64,000 nt of DNA from Sphingomonas kaistensis (GCF_011927725.1 NZ_JAATJC010000001.1:434001-498000), one strand, 5' to 3'; counted from the stretch's first letter, positions 45,089 to 54,385 are shown. Notes: generated by a model not told the origin, from the letters alone. Made by a program: numbers and translations.

Positions 45089-45886
45089 TCAGCTCCGGCT
45101 CCACTCGCCGAGCGACCGGCCGGACAGCGTTTCCATCCTGACCCGGTCGAACCGGGCGGAGATCAGGCAGGCCGGCTGGTCGCCAGCGGGCGAATCGACG
45201 CAGGTGATCGCCTTTCCCGACCCGGCGCGTTCGAGGCGGCCCTGGAGGATGAGGTCGATCGCCTCGGGCGCCTCGCCTTCCGCCAGCTCCTCGGTGATGC
45301 TGTAGGGGCGCGAGCCGCGCTGGTCGGCGCGTCGGTCCTCGGGCCCGAACAGCTGGGCGATCCCGACCATCTGCCGCACAGGCGGCGCCGGCGGCTGGCC
45401 TTCCGCCGGAGCTTGCGCGGCCGCGCGCGGGCAGCCGGGTTGGAGGAAATAAGGATGCGGGATCCAGAAGCCCTCCACCGCCACGGCCTGCGGGCTCACC
45501 TGCCGGACGATCGCGCTGTCCATCGCCAGGTCGGGTTTGACCTCGACCTTGAGGACCCTTCTCGCCTCGTCGAACGATTGGGCGAGATTGGCAGCATCGC
45601 CGCACAGCCGGATGCGGAGGGTAAAGGTGCGGCCGTCTAGCTTCTGTTGCTCGGCCTTGTCGTCGAGTCCGAGCGCATGATTGCTGCCGGCCTCCGCGAC
45701 GGCAAGCAGCAGGTCGCGCCGTTCGAGCGGCCGGTCGACCGTCGGAAGCGAGGCCTCGCCGGACTCCGCCGGCCGAATTATCGGCGTTGCGGCCTGATCA
45801 TTTTCCGGGCTGTTCTGGGGCGATCCGCAGGCCGCCAGTGCAAGCGACGCGAACAGGATCGGCGACAATCGGGCGGAACGAAGCAT
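45089..45886 (-). CDS. hypothetical lipoprotein
   Basis: A 265-residue predicted lipoprotein: signal MLRSARLSPILFASLALAAC with lipobox LAAC (residues 17-20) and Ser/Asn next to the Cys. The mature part has an acidic, low-complexity start (SPQNSPENDQAAT), four further Cys spread over the chain (LRIRLCGDA, LQPGCPRA, ITCVDSP, PACLIS) that could pair as disulfides, and a Pro/Ala-rich loop (QAPAEGQPPAPPV). I recognise no family. It ends four bases from the tetR stop. Confidence 0.75.
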   Translation of the reverse strand: MLRSARLSPILFASLALAACGSPQNSPENDQAATPIIRPAESGEASLPTVDRPLERRDLLLAVAEAGSNHALGLDDKAEQQKLDGRTFTLRIRLCGDAANLAQSFDEARRVLKVEVKPDLAMDSAIVRQVSPQAVAVEGFWIPHPYFLQPGCPRAAAQAPAEGQPPAPPVRQMVGIAQLFGPEDRRADQRGSRPYSITEELAEGEAPEAIDLILQGRLERAGSGKAITCVDSPAGDQPACLISARFDRVRMETLSGRSLGEWSRS

Positions 45887-45962
45887 CGTGGCATCCGTAG
45901 CATGCCCAGCGCACCTGTGTAACAGAGCCGCCTCGGGCCCAGGGAGAAGTGACGATCAACGG

Positions 45963-47273
45963 ATGACGGCGGCCCAGGCCCTGACGCTTTTCGTGCTCGT
46001 TGCGGTGGTGGCCGCGCTGATCATGGACCGGACGCGCTCCGACGTCGTCGCGCTGACCGGCGCAGCGGTGCTTCTGGCGGCCGGCGTGGTCCGGCCGGTG
46101 GAGGTCCAGGCGGCTTTCGCCAGCCCGGCGATCATCGCCCTCGCCTCCCTCTTCGTGATCGCCTACGCGATGGAATTGTCGGGGCTGCTCGATGCCGCGA
46201 TCGACCGCCTGCGGGCCTTGTGCCAGCGGATCGGCCGGGCCGGCCTGTGGCTGATGATCGCGCTGTGCGGCAGCGCCTCGGCCTTTCTCAACAACACACC
46301 CATCGTGGTGCTTGCGGCCCCGGTGGTGCGCGACGTCGCGCAGTCGCTCGGCTTTTCCGCAAAGCGCTTCCTGATCCCCTTGTCCTACGCCGCTGTGCTG
46401 GGAGGGGGGTGCACCCTGATCGGCACCTCGACCAACCTGCTGGTCAACGACATGGCGTCGCTGGCCGGGCAGCCGCGCTTCACCATGTTCGAGATCACCC
46501 CCGTCGGCGTCTGCGTCGCGCTCGCCGGCGGTGTCTATCTGCTGTTGTTCAGCCGCTTGCTGGTTCGCGGCGCCGACTCCGAGGATGCCGACGACCGTGC
46601 AACCGGGCGGATGGACGAGCCGGGCCTTGCCGGAGGCCAGATCGGCGTTGCGGCGGCCTTTGCCGAGCGGCGGCCCCTGCAGCGGGCCAAGGCCGCGGCG
46701 GCGCTCCTCGTGTTCGTCAGCGTGGTGGCGGTTGCCGCCTGGGGCGCGGCCCCGATCGCCGCCTCGGCCTTTGCCGGCGCGATCCTCCTGATCCTGTTGC
46801 GGGTGATTACGGCGGACGAGGCCTACCAGGGGCTTCGTCCCGACGTGCTGATGCTGATCGCCGGCATGGTGGTGCTCGGCATCGCGCTGGAGGAAACCGG
46901 CCTCGCCCAGTCGGCGACGGAGGTGATGATCGGCTCGCTCGACGGCTTGAGCCCGCTGCTGGCCCTGATCCTGCTCTACGGAGCGACCCTGTTCGCGACC
47001 GAGATCCTGTCCAACGCCACGGTGGCGGTGCTGTTCACACCCCTCGCGGTGTCGGTGGCGGAGGCGATGAGCGTCAGCCCACGGCCCTTCCTGGTCGCCG
47101 TGATGATCGCCGGAAGCGCGGCCTTTGCGACGCCGTTCGGCTACCAGACCAACGTGCTGGTCTATCGGATGGGCAACTACACCTACATGGATTTCGTGCG
47201 GCTCGGCATCCCGCTGAACCTGCTGACCTGGGTCGTGGCGGTGATCGCCATCCACGCTTTCTTCCCGTTCTGA
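45963..47273 (+). CDS. SLC13-family permease
   Basis: A 436-residue membrane transporter of the DASS/ArsB superfamily with about 11 helices and two symmetrical re-entrant motifs: NNTPIVVLAAPVV plus GTSTNLLVNDM in the first half, and SNATVAVLFTPLA plus FATPFGYQTNVLVYRMG in the second. Such SNT/NNT motifs bind sodium and dicarboxylate in CitT/SdcS homologues. A central loop (about residues 210-245) lacks the two TrkA-C (RCK) domains found in longer members. The substrate is not predictable beyond anions such as dicarboxylates or sulfate. Confidence 0.88.
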   Translation: MTAAQALTLFVLVAVVAALIMDRTRSDVVALTGAAVLLAAGVVRPVEVQAAFASPAIIALASLFVIAYAMELSGLLDAAIDRLRALCQRIGRAGLWLMIALCGSASAFLNNTPIVVLAAPVVRDVAQSLGFSAKRFLIPLSYAAVLGGGCTLIGTSTNLLVNDMASLAGQPRFTMFEITPVGVCVALAGGVYLLLFSRLLVRGADSEDADDRATGRMDEPGLAGGQIGVAAAFAERRPLQRAKAAAALLVFVSVVAVAAWGAAPIAASAFAGAILLILLRVITADEAYQGLRPDVLMLIAGMVVLGIALEETGLAQSATEVMIGSLDGLSPLLALILLYGATLFATEILSNATVAVLFTPLAVSVAEAMSVSPRPFLVAVMIAGSAAFATPFGYQTNVLVYRMGNYTYMDFVRLGIPLNLLTWVVAVIAIHAFFPF

Positions 47274-47398
47274 CGCCGGATCCGCTCCGCGTCGCGGTCG
47301 GTTCGTTCGGAACAGCCACGGCGGGTTGTCGTTCATCCTTTGCGACGCCGGCGCCGGCCGCGTGCCTGTTCCCCCTTTCACGACGCACCGCGAGGACC

Positions 47399-48124
47399 AT
47401 GCCCCTACCCACGCCGCCGCCGACCTTGCTGCGGGACGCTGCCCTGTTCCTCGATTTCGACGGCACCCTTGTCCCGATCGCCGACCGGCCCGACGCGATC
47501 ACGATCGCGCCCGGGCTGCTGCCGCTGCTGGAGCGGCTGCAGGCGGCGCTGGCCGGGCGCCTGACCCTGGTCAGCGGCCGGGCGGCGGCCGACGTCCGCC
47601 GCTGGATCGCGCCGCTGGAGGTCGCGGTGGCCGGAAGCCACGGGCTCGAACTCGGCACGAAAACGGCGCCCCGCTCCGCCGCCCTTGAGGAAGGACTTCG
47701 CCACCTGCGCGGGTTGCAGGCCGAGCATGCCGGCGTGCTGCTCGAGGAGAAGCCGTTGGGCGCGGCCCTCCATTACCGCGAGGCACCCGGCGCCGAAGAC
47801 GCCTGCCGCGCCGCCGTCACGCGTGTCGCGCTCAGCACGGGGATGGAGGTCCAGCCGGGCAAGATGGTGTTCGAGATCAAGCCGGCCGACGGCGACAAGG
47901 GGACCGCGATCCAGACCCTGATGCAGCGGCCCGATCATGCCGGGCACCGCCCGGTCTTCATCGGCGACGACCTGACCGACGAGCATGGCTTTGCCGTGGT
48001 GCGCGACCTTGGCGGGTCCGGTATCCTGGTCGGGGAAGAACGCGACACGGCCGCGACCCACCGGCTGCGCGACGTAGCCGAGGTCCACCGCTGGCTGAAC
48101 GATGCATGCGAGGAAATGTCATGA
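47399..48124 (+). CDS. otsB: trehalose-6-phosphate phosphatase
   Basis: HAD-superfamily enzyme removing phosphate from trehalose 6-phosphate. It has 241 residues from MPLPTPPPTLLRDAALFLDF. The HAD motif I is FLDFDGTLVPI (two Asp), motif II lies in LTLVSGRAAADV, GSHGLEL is family-specific and motif IV is VFIGDDLTDEHGF. First gene of an otsB-GH15-otsA operon with ATGA overlaps between all three. Confidence 0.94.
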   Translation: MPLPTPPPTLLRDAALFLDFDGTLVPIADRPDAITIAPGLLPLLERLQAALAGRLTLVSGRAAADVRRWIAPLEVAVAGSHGLELGTKTAPRSAALEEGLRHLRGLQAEHAGVLLEEKPLGAALHYREAPGAEDACRAAVTRVALSTGMEVQPGKMVFEIKPADGDKGTAIQTLMQRPDHAGHRPVFIGDDLTDEHGFAVVRDLGGSGILVGEERDTAATHRLRDVAEVHRWLNDACEEMS

Positions 48125-49902
48125 GTTCGCTCGATCTCTGGCCGATCGGCAATTGCCAGGTCAGCGCGCTGGTCGACCGCGCGGGCGCGATGGTCTGGGC
48201 CTGCGTGCCCCGGGTCGATGGCGATCCCTTGTTCTCCAGCCTGCTCGGCGGCGAACAGGCGGAGCGCGGCATGTGGGCGATCGACCTCGACGGGGAATCC
48301 AGCGTCGAGCAGTCCTACGTCCGCAACACCCCGATCCTGGTCACCCGCAAGACCGACGCCGCCGGCAACGCGATCGAGATCACCGACTTCTGCCCCCGCT
48401 TCCGGCGGCTCGGGCGGACCTACCGCCCGGCTGCGTTCGTGCGCCTGGTGCGGCCGGTCAGCGGCAGTCCGCGGATCAGGATGCGGCTGCGCCCGACCCA
48501 GAATTGGGGCGAGTCTGCCGAGCCGCTGCCCGGCGGGTCCAACCATATCCGCTTCGCACTGCCCACCCTGCCGATGCGCCTGACCACCGACGCGCCGGTG
48601 ACCCTGGTGCGCGAGGAACGGCTGTTCCGGCTCGAGCGCCCGCTGACCTTCTTCCTCGGCCCCGACGAGCCTTTCACCGACGACCTGTCGCGCTCGACCA
48701 GCGAGATGCTCGCCAGCACCGCCGGGGAATGGCAGGAATGGGTCCGCGGCCTGGCGACCCCGGTCGAATGGCAGGAAGCGGTGATCCGCGCCGCCATCAC
48801 CCTCAAGCTGTGCCAGCATGAGGAATCGGGCGCGATCGTCGCTGCGCTGACCACCTCCATCCCCGAACATGCCGGATCGCAGCGCAACTGGGACTATCGC
48901 CATTGCTGGATCCGCGACGCTTATTACACTGTGCAGGCGCTCAACCGGCTGGGCGCGCTGGACGTGCTCGAAGGCTATCTCGGCTACTTGCGCAACATCG
49001 TCGACGATGCGCGCGGGGGACATATCCAGCCGCTTTACGGGCTGAGCGGCGAGGCTCGGCTGGAAGAGCGGATCGAGAATGGTCTCCCCGGCTATCGCGG
49101 CATGGGACCGGTGCGGGTCGGCAACCAGGCCTATGAACAGGTGCAGCACGACGCCTACGGGCAGATCGTCCTGTCCAACGTGCAGGCCTTTTTCGACCAC
49201 CGCCTGCTCCGCATGGCGACGGCCGAGGATTTCGCTTCGCTGGAACGGGTCGGCGACCGGGCATTCGAACTGTTCGACCAGCCCGATGCCGGCCTGTGGG
49301 AGCTTCGCACGCGGCGCCACGTCCACACCTATTCCGCCGCCATGTGCTGGGCGGCCTGCGACCGGCTGGCCCATGCCGCCGCCGCGCTCGGCCTCGACGA
49401 GCGGGCCGGCCACTGGTCCGGGCGCGCGACCGCCGTCCGGGCGCGGATCGAGGAGGCCGCCTGGCGCGAGGACACCCAGCGCATCTCCGCCACCTTCGAG
49501 GGCGACGACCTCGATGCAAGCCTGATCCAGCTGCTCGACCTGCGCTTCTTCACCCCCGACGACCCGCGCTTCACGGGCACGCTGAAAGCGGTCGAACAGG
49601 GGCTCCGGCGCGGCTCGCACATGCTGCGCTACGCCACCGAGGACGATTTCGGGCTGCCGGAAACCGCCTTCAACGTCTGCACCTTCTGGCTGATCGAGGC
49701 GCTCCAGGCGACCGGACGCGAGGCCGACGCCCGCGCGCTGTTCGAGGAAATGCTGTCGCGCCGGACCGGCGCCGGCCTTTTGTCGGAAGACATCGACCCG
49801 CAAACCGGCGAGTTGTGGGGCAATTACCCGCAAACCTATTCGCTGGTCGGGACCATCAACTGCGCCGTCCTGCTCAGCAAGCCATGGAGCTCCATCCGAT
49901 GA
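48121..49902 (+). CDS. glycoside hydrolase family 15 protein
   Basis: A 593-residue protein starting MSSLDLWPIGNCQVSALVDR. It has the GH15 (alpha/alpha)6-barrel layout: N-terminal beta domain (about 1-210), then ALTTSIPEHAGSQRNWDYRHCWIRDAYY. A second catalytic segment follows near the C-terminus (TFEGDDLDASLIQLLDL to GNYPQTYSLVGTINCAVLL). Family members are glucoamylases, glucodextranases or trehalases. Its location between otsB and otsA points to trehalose or a related glucan as substrate. No signal peptide is seen, so it is cytoplasmic. Confidence 0.92.
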   Translation: MSSLDLWPIGNCQVSALVDRAGAMVWACVPRVDGDPLFSSLLGGEQAERGMWAIDLDGESSVEQSYVRNTPILVTRKTDAAGNAIEITDFCPRFRRLGRTYRPAAFVRLVRPVSGSPRIRMRLRPTQNWGESAEPLPGGSNHIRFALPTLPMRLTTDAPVTLVREERLFRLERPLTFFLGPDEPFTDDLSRSTSEMLASTAGEWQEWVRGLATPVEWQEAVIRAAITLKLCQHEESGAIVAALTTSIPEHAGSQRNWDYRHCWIRDAYYTVQALNRLGALDVLEGYLGYLRNIVDDARGGHIQPLYGLSGEARLEERIENGLPGYRGMGPVRVGNQAYEQVQHDAYGQIVLSNVQAFFDHRLLRMATAEDFASLERVGDRAFELFDQPDAGLWELRTRRHVHTYSAAMCWAACDRLAHAAAALGLDERAGHWSGRATAVRARIEEAAWREDTQRISATFEGDDLDASLIQLLDLRFFTPDDPRFTGTLKAVEQGLRRGSHMLRYATEDDFGLPETAFNVCTFWLIEALQATGREADARALFEEMLSRRTGAGLLSEDIDPQTGELWGNYPQTYSLVGTINCAVLLSKPWSSIR

Positions 49903-51284
49903 GCCGACTGATCGTCATCTCCAATCGCGTGTCCGCCGCAACCGGGGGCGCGGCCGGCGCGCAGGGCGGGCTGTCGGTGGCGCTGACCTCGGCGCTGCGC
50001 GAAAGCGGCGGGCTGTGGTTCGGCTGGTCGGGCGAGGTGACGGACGAATTCACCGGCCAGATTAGCTTTCACCGGGACGACGGGGTGACCACCGCCACCG
50101 TCGACCTCGAGGAGCAGGACGTCGAGGAATATTACAACGGCTACGCCAATCGCACCTTGTGGCCGCTGTTCCATTATCGCGTCGACCTCGCCGAATATGA
50201 ACGCGGCTATGCCGGCGGCTACCAGCGCGCCAATGAGCGCTTCGCCGAGACGGTGGTGCCGCTGATCGAGCCCGACGACATGGTGTGGGTGCAGGATTAT
50301 CACATGATCCCGCTGGGCCAGGAGCTGCGCAAGCGCGGCTGCCGCAACCGGGTGGGGTTCTTCCTCCATACCCCCTGGCCGCCCCGCCGCCTCCTCCTGA
50401 CGCTGCCCGAGGCGACCGAGCTGGTCGCCACCATGTTCGCTTATGACGTGATCGGCTTCCACACCGAGGAGTGGCTGCAGTCCTTTGTCGATTTCGTGGT
50501 GCTGGAAAGCGGCGGCAATTATGCCGATGGCATCCTCCGCCTCGAAGGGCGCCAGATCCGCCTGATCACCTGCCCGATCGGGATCGACAGCGACGAGTTC
50601 GCGACGCTCGCCAAGGGCGAGGAAGCGCAGCGCACGATGCGCCAGATGCACGAAAGCGCCAACGGCCGGGCGATGATCGTCGGGGTCGACCGGCTGGATT
50701 ATTCCAAGGGCCTGGAGGAACGCTTCCTCGGCTACGAGCGCTTCTTGATCGAGAATCCCGAGGAGCGGAAGGAAGTCTTCCTGCTGCAGATCGCGCCGCC
50801 TTCGCGCGCTACGGTGGAAAGCTACCAGCGGATCCGAAGCACGCTGGAAGGGCTGTCCGGCCGGATCAACGGGGCCCATGCCGATCTCGACTGGGTGCCG
50901 ATCCGCTACGTCAACCAGGGCTATTCGCGGGCCGTGCTGGCCGGGGTCTATCGCGCCGCTCGGATCGCGCTGGTCACCCCGATCCGCGACGGGATGAACC
51001 TCGTCGCCAAGGAATTCGTCGCCGCGCAGGACCCGGCCGATCCCGGCGTGCTGATCCTGTCCCGCTTCGCCGGCGCGGCGGCCCAGCTGACCGAGGCGCT
51101 ATTGATCAATCCCTATAGCGCCGAGGAGATGTCCGACGCCATCCGCACCGCGCTGGCCATGCCCCAGGCCGAACGGATTCGCCGCTGGCAGGCGATGTTC
51201 ACCGTGATCTGCGAGCAGGACGTCCTGTGGTGGCGCCGCCGCTTCACCGACGCCCTCGAACAGCACGAGCCATCGCCGGCTTAG
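49899..51284 (+). CDS. otsA: trehalose-6-phosphate synthase
   Basis: GT20 enzyme joining UDP-glucose and glucose-6-phosphate. It has 461 residues from MSRLIVISNRVSAATG. The substrate loop is GGLSVALTSALRESGGLWFGWSG, followed by WVQDYHMIPLGQELR, FFLHTPWPPRRLLLTLP, VGVDRLDYSKGLEERFLGYE and the nucleotide-sugar site TPIRDGMNLVAKEFVAAQ. OtsA and OtsB make the osmoprotectant trehalose; the GH15 gene between them may control its level. The operon ends here, 40 bp before the convergent sulfur operon. Confidence 0.95.
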   Translation: MSRLIVISNRVSAATGGAAGAQGGLSVALTSALRESGGLWFGWSGEVTDEFTGQISFHRDDGVTTATVDLEEQDVEEYYNGYANRTLWPLFHYRVDLAEYERGYAGGYQRANERFAETVVPLIEPDDMVWVQDYHMIPLGQELRKRGCRNRVGFFLHTPWPPRRLLLTLPEATELVATMFAYDVIGFHTEEWLQSFVDFVVLESGGNYADGILRLEGRQIRLITCPIGIDSDEFATLAKGEEAQRTMRQMHESANGRAMIVGVDRLDYSKGLEERFLGYERFLIENPEERKEVFLLQIAPPSRATVESYQRIRSTLEGLSGRINGAHADLDWVPIRYVNQGYSRAVLAGVYRAARIALVTPIRDGMNLVAKEFVAAQDPADPGVLILSRFAGAAAQLTEALLINPYSAEEMSDAIRTALAMPQAERIRRWQAMFTVICEQDVLWWRRRFTDALEQHEPSPA

Positions 51285-51324
51285 GAGGCGGGAAGGAGCC
51301 GGCAGCGCAGCGGCAATCCGGGGC

Positions 51325-52104
51325 TTAGAAGATCGTCCCCGCGCTCTTCCACAGCATGTAGGCCGCGACCACGAAGATGAGGACGGCGAAGATGCCGGTC
51401 AGGTGGCCAGAGCTCGACAGACGCCTGGCGACGCGTGTGCCCGCAAGGCTTCCGATCACGCCGCCGGCGATGAAGACGCCTGCAAGCACCCAGTCGACAA
51501 GGCCCGAAAAGGCATAGTTTGCGGCCGTGGTGAGCCCGAACGCCGTCACCGCGACGAGGCTGGTGCCGACCGCGTTGATCATCGGCATGCCGGTCGAGGC
51601 GATCAGGCCGGGCACGATGAGGAAGCCGCCGCCGATCCCGAAGAATCCGGAAAAGCCACCGGTGCCGAGGCCGGCGCCCAGCACCTTGCCGGCATTGGAG
51701 CGCTGGCACAGGGCGTCCGCATCGCCCTCATGCTTGCGGCGGCGAAGCATCAGGATTCCGACGACGATCATCACGATCGCGAACAGGAACAGTAGCTTCT
51801 GCCCGTCGAACGCCTTGCCGGCGGTCGATCCGAAGAAAGCGCCGATGACGCCCGCACCGGCGTACATCAGGCCGCAGCGCCATTTCACCGTGCCGGCCCG
51901 GGCATGGTTGGCGAGGCCCATCGCGGCGTTGACGGCCACTGCGAAGGCGCTGGTGCCGATGGCGACATGGGGATTTTGAACGCCGACCAGATACACCATC
52001 AAGGGGACGGCGAGGATCGAGCCCCCCCCACCGACGAGCCCGAGGGTGAAGCCGACCAGGCTGCCGGACAGGAGGCCCAGGGCATAGTGGAGGGTGTCGA
52101 GCAT
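51325..52104 (-). CDS. TauE/SafE-family sulfite/sulfur-anion exporter
   Basis: A 259-residue membrane protein with 7-8 helices, starting MLDTLHYALGLLSGSLVGFT. Family signatures: GLVGGGGSILAVPLMVYLVG, GTSAFAVAVNAAMG and GIGGGFLIVPGLI near residues 160-175. TauE/SafE proteins export sulfite, sulfoacetate or thiosulfate-like anions. It is last in the bigR operon, coupled to the preceding gene by ATGA, so it probably removes oxidised sulfur produced by persulfide oxidation. Confidence 0.9.
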   Translation of the reverse strand: MLDTLHYALGLLSGSLVGFTLGLVGGGGSILAVPLMVYLVGVQNPHVAIGTSAFAVAVNAAMGLANHARAGTVKWRCGLMYAGAGVIGAFFGSTAGKAFDGQKLLFLFAIVMIVVGILMLRRRKHEGDADALCQRSNAGKVLGAGLGTGGFSGFFGIGGGFLIVPGLIASTGMPMINAVGTSLVAVTAFGLTTAANYAFSGLVDWVLAGVFIAGGVIGSLAGTRVARRLSSSGHLTGIFAVLIFVVAAYMLWKSAGTIF

Positions 52105-52553
52105 CAGCCGCTCGAACCGTCGGCATCGGCCCTGCCATCCTCCCGCGACAGGCGCTGGCGGAAGGGCTCGAGATCGAAGCCTTCCTTGCCGGCGATCCCG
52201 ATCCGCTCGTCGACGGTGAGGTTGGCCTGGTTGGCCAGGGCCCACAGCAGCGCGGCGCGGGTGCCGCTGCGACAGAAGACGGCGATCGGCTTCGGCAGCG
52301 TTTCCAGCGAGCGCCTGAACTCTTCGACCTGCTGGTCGGTGATCTGGCCTATGACGACCGGGATGTGCCGGGCCTCGAGCCCGTGCGCGGCCGCCGCCGC
52401 TTCCAGCTCGGTCCAGGCGGGCTGGTCATCGCTTTCGCCTTCGGGGCGATTACCGATGATCGAGCGGTAGCCGCGGCGGGCGAGCTCGGCGATGTCGTTG
52501 GCCGAGGGCTGGGCCAGGGCGGTGACATTGGGGGTGAGAACGGCGAGCTTCAT
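52104..52553 (-). CDS. TIGR01244-type sulfur transferase / beta-lactamase-hydrolase-like phosphatase domain
   Basis: A 149-residue protein, dual-specificity-phosphatase-like fold, with the catalytic loop AVFCRSGTRAALLW (Cys near residue 94). The start LAVLTPNVTALAQPSANDIAELARRGYRSIIGNRPEGE is diagnostic of the TIGR01244 domain, which in Blh proteins is fused to the metallo-beta-lactamase domain. Here it is a separate gene in the same operon. It probably handles sulfane sulfur. Confidence 0.9.
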   Translation of the reverse strand: MKLAVLTPNVTALAQPSANDIAELARRGYRSIIGNRPEGESDDQPAWTELEAAAAAHGLEARHIPVVIGQITDQQVEEFRRSLETLPKPIAVFCRSGTRAALLWALANQANLTVDERIGIAGKEGFDLEPFRQRLSREDGRADADGSSG

Positions 52554-52556
52554 GAT

Positions 52557-53006
52557 TCAGGATCCTTGCGGTGCAAGCGCCCGGCGGCCCTCGGGAATCA
52601 GACGGGCGGCGGCCATGCCGACCAGCATGGCGGCCAGGAACGGAAGGACGGCGGCGGGCGCCAGCGCGAGAGAAGCGACGGCTGGCCCGGGGCACAGGCC
52701 GGCGATGCCCCAGCCGATGCCGAATAGAGAGGAGCCGGCAATCAGCTTGCCATCGAGGTCGGTCCGGTCCGGCAGGGCGAAGCGCTCACCGAACAAAGGC
52801 CGGGCCATCCTCGCCTGCAGGCGCCAGGCGATTGCCATGACGATGACGGCGCCGCCCATGACGAAGGCAAGCGTCGGATCCCACGCGCCGAACAGGTTGA
52901 GGAAGCCGCGCACCCGCGCCGGGTCAGTCATCCCGCCGATGCTCAGGCCACCGCCGAACAGGGCGCCGGACAGGAGCGGCGGGAGGAAGCGTCGAGCGAC
53001 ATGCAT
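52557..53006 (-). CDS. DUF6691 / YeeE-YedE-like half transporter
   Basis: A 149-residue membrane protein with four hydrophobic helices: GALFGGGLSIGGMTDPARVRGFLNLFGAWDPTLAFVMGGAV and LFGIGWGIAGLCPGPAVASLALAP. The two halves resemble YeeE/YedE (TsuA) proteins that take up thiosulfate, with the conserved Cys in LCPGPA. It pairs with the next gene upstream, coupled through ATGA; the two together equal a full-length YeeE. Confidence 0.9.
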   Translation of the reverse strand: MHVARRFLPPLLSGALFGGGLSIGGMTDPARVRGFLNLFGAWDPTLAFVMGGAVIVMAIAWRLQARMARPLFGERFALPDRTDLDGKLIAGSSLFGIGWGIAGLCPGPAVASLALAPAAVLPFLAAMLVGMAAARLIPEGRRALAPQGS

Positions 53007-53443
53007 CACACAGCTCCCGCGAGATTGGTGAAGGCGACGGTGGCGATCCCCGCCGCCATGAAGGTGGCGGTGGCGATCATCGAGCGCTGGGACAGCCGAC
53101 TGACGCCGCACACGCCGTGACCGCTGGTGCAGCCGCTCCCCATCCGAGTGCCGATGCCGACCAGCAGACCGGCAACGACCAGCATTGGCCAAGAACCGAA
53201 CTCGGCTTGTCCCGCTCCGGTGAGGGCTGCGGCAAGGAGGGCTCCAAGGGGCAAGCCGATCAGGAACATCCAGGCGCTGCTGCGCGACATGCCACTGTCG
53301 GCAAGCCCGGTGGCGCGCGCCGTGATGCCCGACACACCGGCGATCCTGCCGGCCCCGAGCAGCATCAGCGCCGCCGCAAGGCCGATCATTACGCCGCCGA
53401 CGAGGCCGTGAAGCGGCTGCGCATGGGCGAACAGGTCGCTCAT
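53006..53443 (-). CDS. YeeE/YedE-family half transporter
   Basis: A 145-residue membrane protein starting MSDLFAHAQPLHGLVGGVMI, with four helices. Conserved Cys sites are in GIGTRMGSGCTSGHGVCGVSRLSQRSMIAT (GCTSGHGVCG loop), used in thiosulfate relay by YeeE proteins. It is the N-terminal-half partner of the DUF6691 protein. It overlaps the persulfide dioxygenase gene by ATGA. Confidence 0.92.
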   Translation of the reverse strand: MSDLFAHAQPLHGLVGGVMIGLAAALMLLGAGRIAGVSGITARATGLADSGMSRSSAWMFLIGLPLGALLAAALTGAGQAEFGSWPMLVVAGLLVGIGTRMGSGCTSGHGVCGVSRLSQRSMIATATFMAAGIATVAFTNLAGAV

Positions 53444-54381
53444 AGCAGGTCGATCGGTTGCTTGAGGTAGCGCACGCCATTGTCCTCGGGCTCGGGCAGG
53501 TGCCCGCCGCGCATGTTCACCTGCAGCGAGGGCAGGATGAGCCTGGGCATCGACAGCGTCGCGTCGCGCTGGGTGCGCATGGCGACAAAATCGTCCTCGC
53601 TCACGCCCTCGTGGATGTGAACGTTGGCGGTGCGCTCGGCGAGCATGGTGGTTTCCCACACAAACTCGTCGCGGTTTGGCGCCTTGTAATCGTGGCACAG
53701 GAATACGCGGGTTTCATCCGGCAGCTTCATCAGCCGGCGGACCGAGCGATAGAGCTGGCGCGCGTCACCGCCCGGAAAGTCGGCGCGGGCCGAGCCATAG
53801 TCCGGCATGAACATCGTATCGCCGGTGAACAGCGCGTCGCCGACGACATAGGCCATGTCGGCCGGAGTGTGCCCGGGAACGTGCAGCGCGATCAGCGGGA
53901 TGCCGCCGACGGCGAGCACGTCGCCATCCTCGAGCAGGCTGTCGAACTGCGACCCGTCGCGGGCGAAGCCGGTGCCCTCGTTGAAGATCTTCCCGAAGAC
54001 GCCCTGCACCGTCACGATCTCGTGCCCGATCGCCATCCTCCCACCCAGCTTCTGCTGGAGGTAGGGCGCCGCCGACAGATGGTCGGCATGGGCGTGCGTC
54101 TCCAGGATCCAGTCGACCGACAGGCCCTGCGCCTCGACATAGGCGACGATCCTGTCGGCGCTGTCGAAGCTGGTGCGGCCCGAGGCCTGGTCGAAGTTCC
54201 AGACGCTGTCGATGATCGCCGCGCGCCTGGTCGCGGGGTCGCTGACGACATAGCTGACGGTGAAGGTCGACTCGTCGAAGAAGGCCTTCACCTGCGGTGC
54301 GCGACGCTTGCCGTGAAGCACGTCCGCGACTTGCGCGACGGCGTGGTCGAGGTGGCGATCGCTGATCGAAGCGGTGGTCAT
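53440..54381 (-). CDS. MBL-fold persulfide dioxygenase-like hydrolase (Blh/ETHE1 type)
   Basis: A 313-residue metallo-beta-lactamase-fold enzyme. Iron/zinc ligands are in ETHAHADHLSAAPYLQQ, HVPGHTPADMAY and LFTGDTMFMPDYGSAR, with a further His in FLCHDYK. The combination is typical of the persulfide dioxygenase (ETHE1/SdoA/Blh) group, which oxidises glutathione persulfide to sulfite. First structural gene after bigR; the start MTTASISDRHLDHAVAQV lies four bases from the regulator stop. Confidence 0.92.
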   Translation of the reverse strand: MTTASISDRHLDHAVAQVADVLHGKRRAPQVKAFFDESTFTVSYVVSDPATRRAAIIDSVWNFDQASGRTSFDSADRIVAYVEAQGLSVDWILETHAHADHLSAAPYLQQKLGGRMAIGHEIVTVQGVFGKIFNEGTGFARDGSQFDSLLEDGDVLAVGGIPLIALHVPGHTPADMAYVVGDALFTGDTMFMPDYGSARADFPGGDARQLYRSVRRLMKLPDETRVFLCHDYKAPNRDEFVWETTMLAERTANVHIHEGVSEDDFVAMRTQRDATLSMPRLILPSLQVNMRGGHLPEPEDNGVRYLKQPIDLL

Positions 54382-54385
54382 CCGA

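Noticed and set aside
45798-47381. 527-codon minus-strand frame opposite the SLC13 permease
   Set aside because: His/Gln/Gly/Arg-rich antisense of a clear membrane transporter.
48102-48821. Alternative plus-strand frame at the start of the GH15 gene
   Set aside because: The GH15 frame has conserved motifs across the whole length; this frame is an Arg/Ala-rich shadow.
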